5,601 bases of DNA, from NCBI GenBank assembly GCA_017550765.1, contig JAFZOC010000255.1:1-5601 (forward strand), in the 5' to 3' direction. This DNA is from Oscillospiraceae bacterium. GTDB taxonomy: Bacteria > Bacillota_A > Clostridia > Oscillospirales > Oscillospiraceae. A program made the translations under genes and the position numbers. Positions 5,490 to 5,601 of this stretch are shown piece by piece. The notes below the pieces were generated by a model. It was not told the origin of the DNA and searched no databases. It was given only the letters and a program-made list of their open reading frames with translations. How positions within the stretch are numbered: position 1 is the first letter of the stretch; each line of letters opens with the position of its first letter.

Positions 5490-5521
5490 AAAACAGAAAG
5501 AGCGCCCCGTCCGGGGCGCTC
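5490..5521 (-). terminator. Intrinsic terminator for leftward transcription from beyond the right edge
   Basis: GAGCGCCCC (5500-5508) pairs perfectly with GGGGCGCTC (5513-5521) around GTCC. On the minus strand the stem is followed by TTTCTGTTTT (5499-5490); on the plus strand no T-run follows. It therefore suits a convergent gene entering from the right. The plus-strand hairpin may still mark the 3' end of the SPFH mRNA. Confidence 0.65.
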
Positions 5522-5575
5522 GCAGACCGTAGACAGACCCGATCCGGCATCGTTTCGACAAGCATGGGGGAAGGG

Positions 5576-5601
5576 TGAAGGGGGATGGGCTTCCCCCTTC
5601 A
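5576..5601. repeat. Inverted repeat cut by the right window edge
   Basis: TGAAGGGGGA (5576-5585) and TCCCCCTTCA (5592-5601) form a perfect 10-bp stem with a TGGGCT loop. It may be the SPFH terminator if a T-run follows outside the window, or it may extend further. The only leftward stop codon between 5500 and 5601 is the TGA at 5601-5599 inside this repeat, so no gene can be claimed here. Confidence 0.5.

Noticed and set aside
4372..5565. Long minus-strand frame opposite the SPFH gene, Leu/Gly/His-rich
   Set aside because: A shadow with repetitive composition; the plus frame has a full Band 7 domain and a good ribosome site.

Overview
The window looks like chromosomal DNA from a GC-rich member of the Clostridia (Oscillospiraceae-like gut Firmicutes would fit). 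The reasons are strong Shine-Dalgarno sites before every gene, coding regions with G or C at most third codon positions, an ECF sigma factor of the clostridial type with an FVRRYW motif, a free-standing DUF1858 protein and a prohibitin-type SPFH protein. The species cannot be fixed from this sequence. There are six genes in at least five transcription units, and no RNA gene, CRISPR array, insertion sequence or phage gene.

Left part (1-1812): a sugar:cation symporter of the GPH (MelB/XylP-like) family is read leftward and runs off the left edge. Its promoter, TTGACG-17 bp-TGC-TAAACT, is readable at 1124-1152. A short ECF-type sigma factor (1285-1812) diverges from it. Its region 2 is normal, but where region 4.2 should carry a basic recognition helix the chain is acidic and then stops. 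No anti-sigma gene follows. Two strong hairpins (1858-1886 and 1909-1940) insulate it from the convergent genes beyond.

Middle (1961-4181): a leftward two-gene unit encodes a 77-aa DUF1858 protein and then a 178-aa protein that I do not recognise. Its leader carries a perfect 8-bp hairpin whose 6-nt loop is exactly complementary to the downstream ribosome binding site. A 23S rRNA cytosine methyltransferase of the RlmI type is read rightward from a divergent promoter. Both of these divergent promoters have TGn extended -10 elements.

Right part (4182-5601): a C-rich, A-poor gap ends in a strong intrinsic terminator. It is followed by a membrane-anchored SPFH/prohibitin-type protein with a hendecad-repeat coiled coil. 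After this gene lie a terminator that works for leftward transcription and an inverted repeat cut by the window edge.

The genes do not form one obvious pathway; they read as housekeeping and sugar-uptake neighbours. The least explained elements are the unusual sigma factor, the unrecognised protein paired with DUF1858, and the leader hairpin of that pair. I do not see a clear new multi-gene system.
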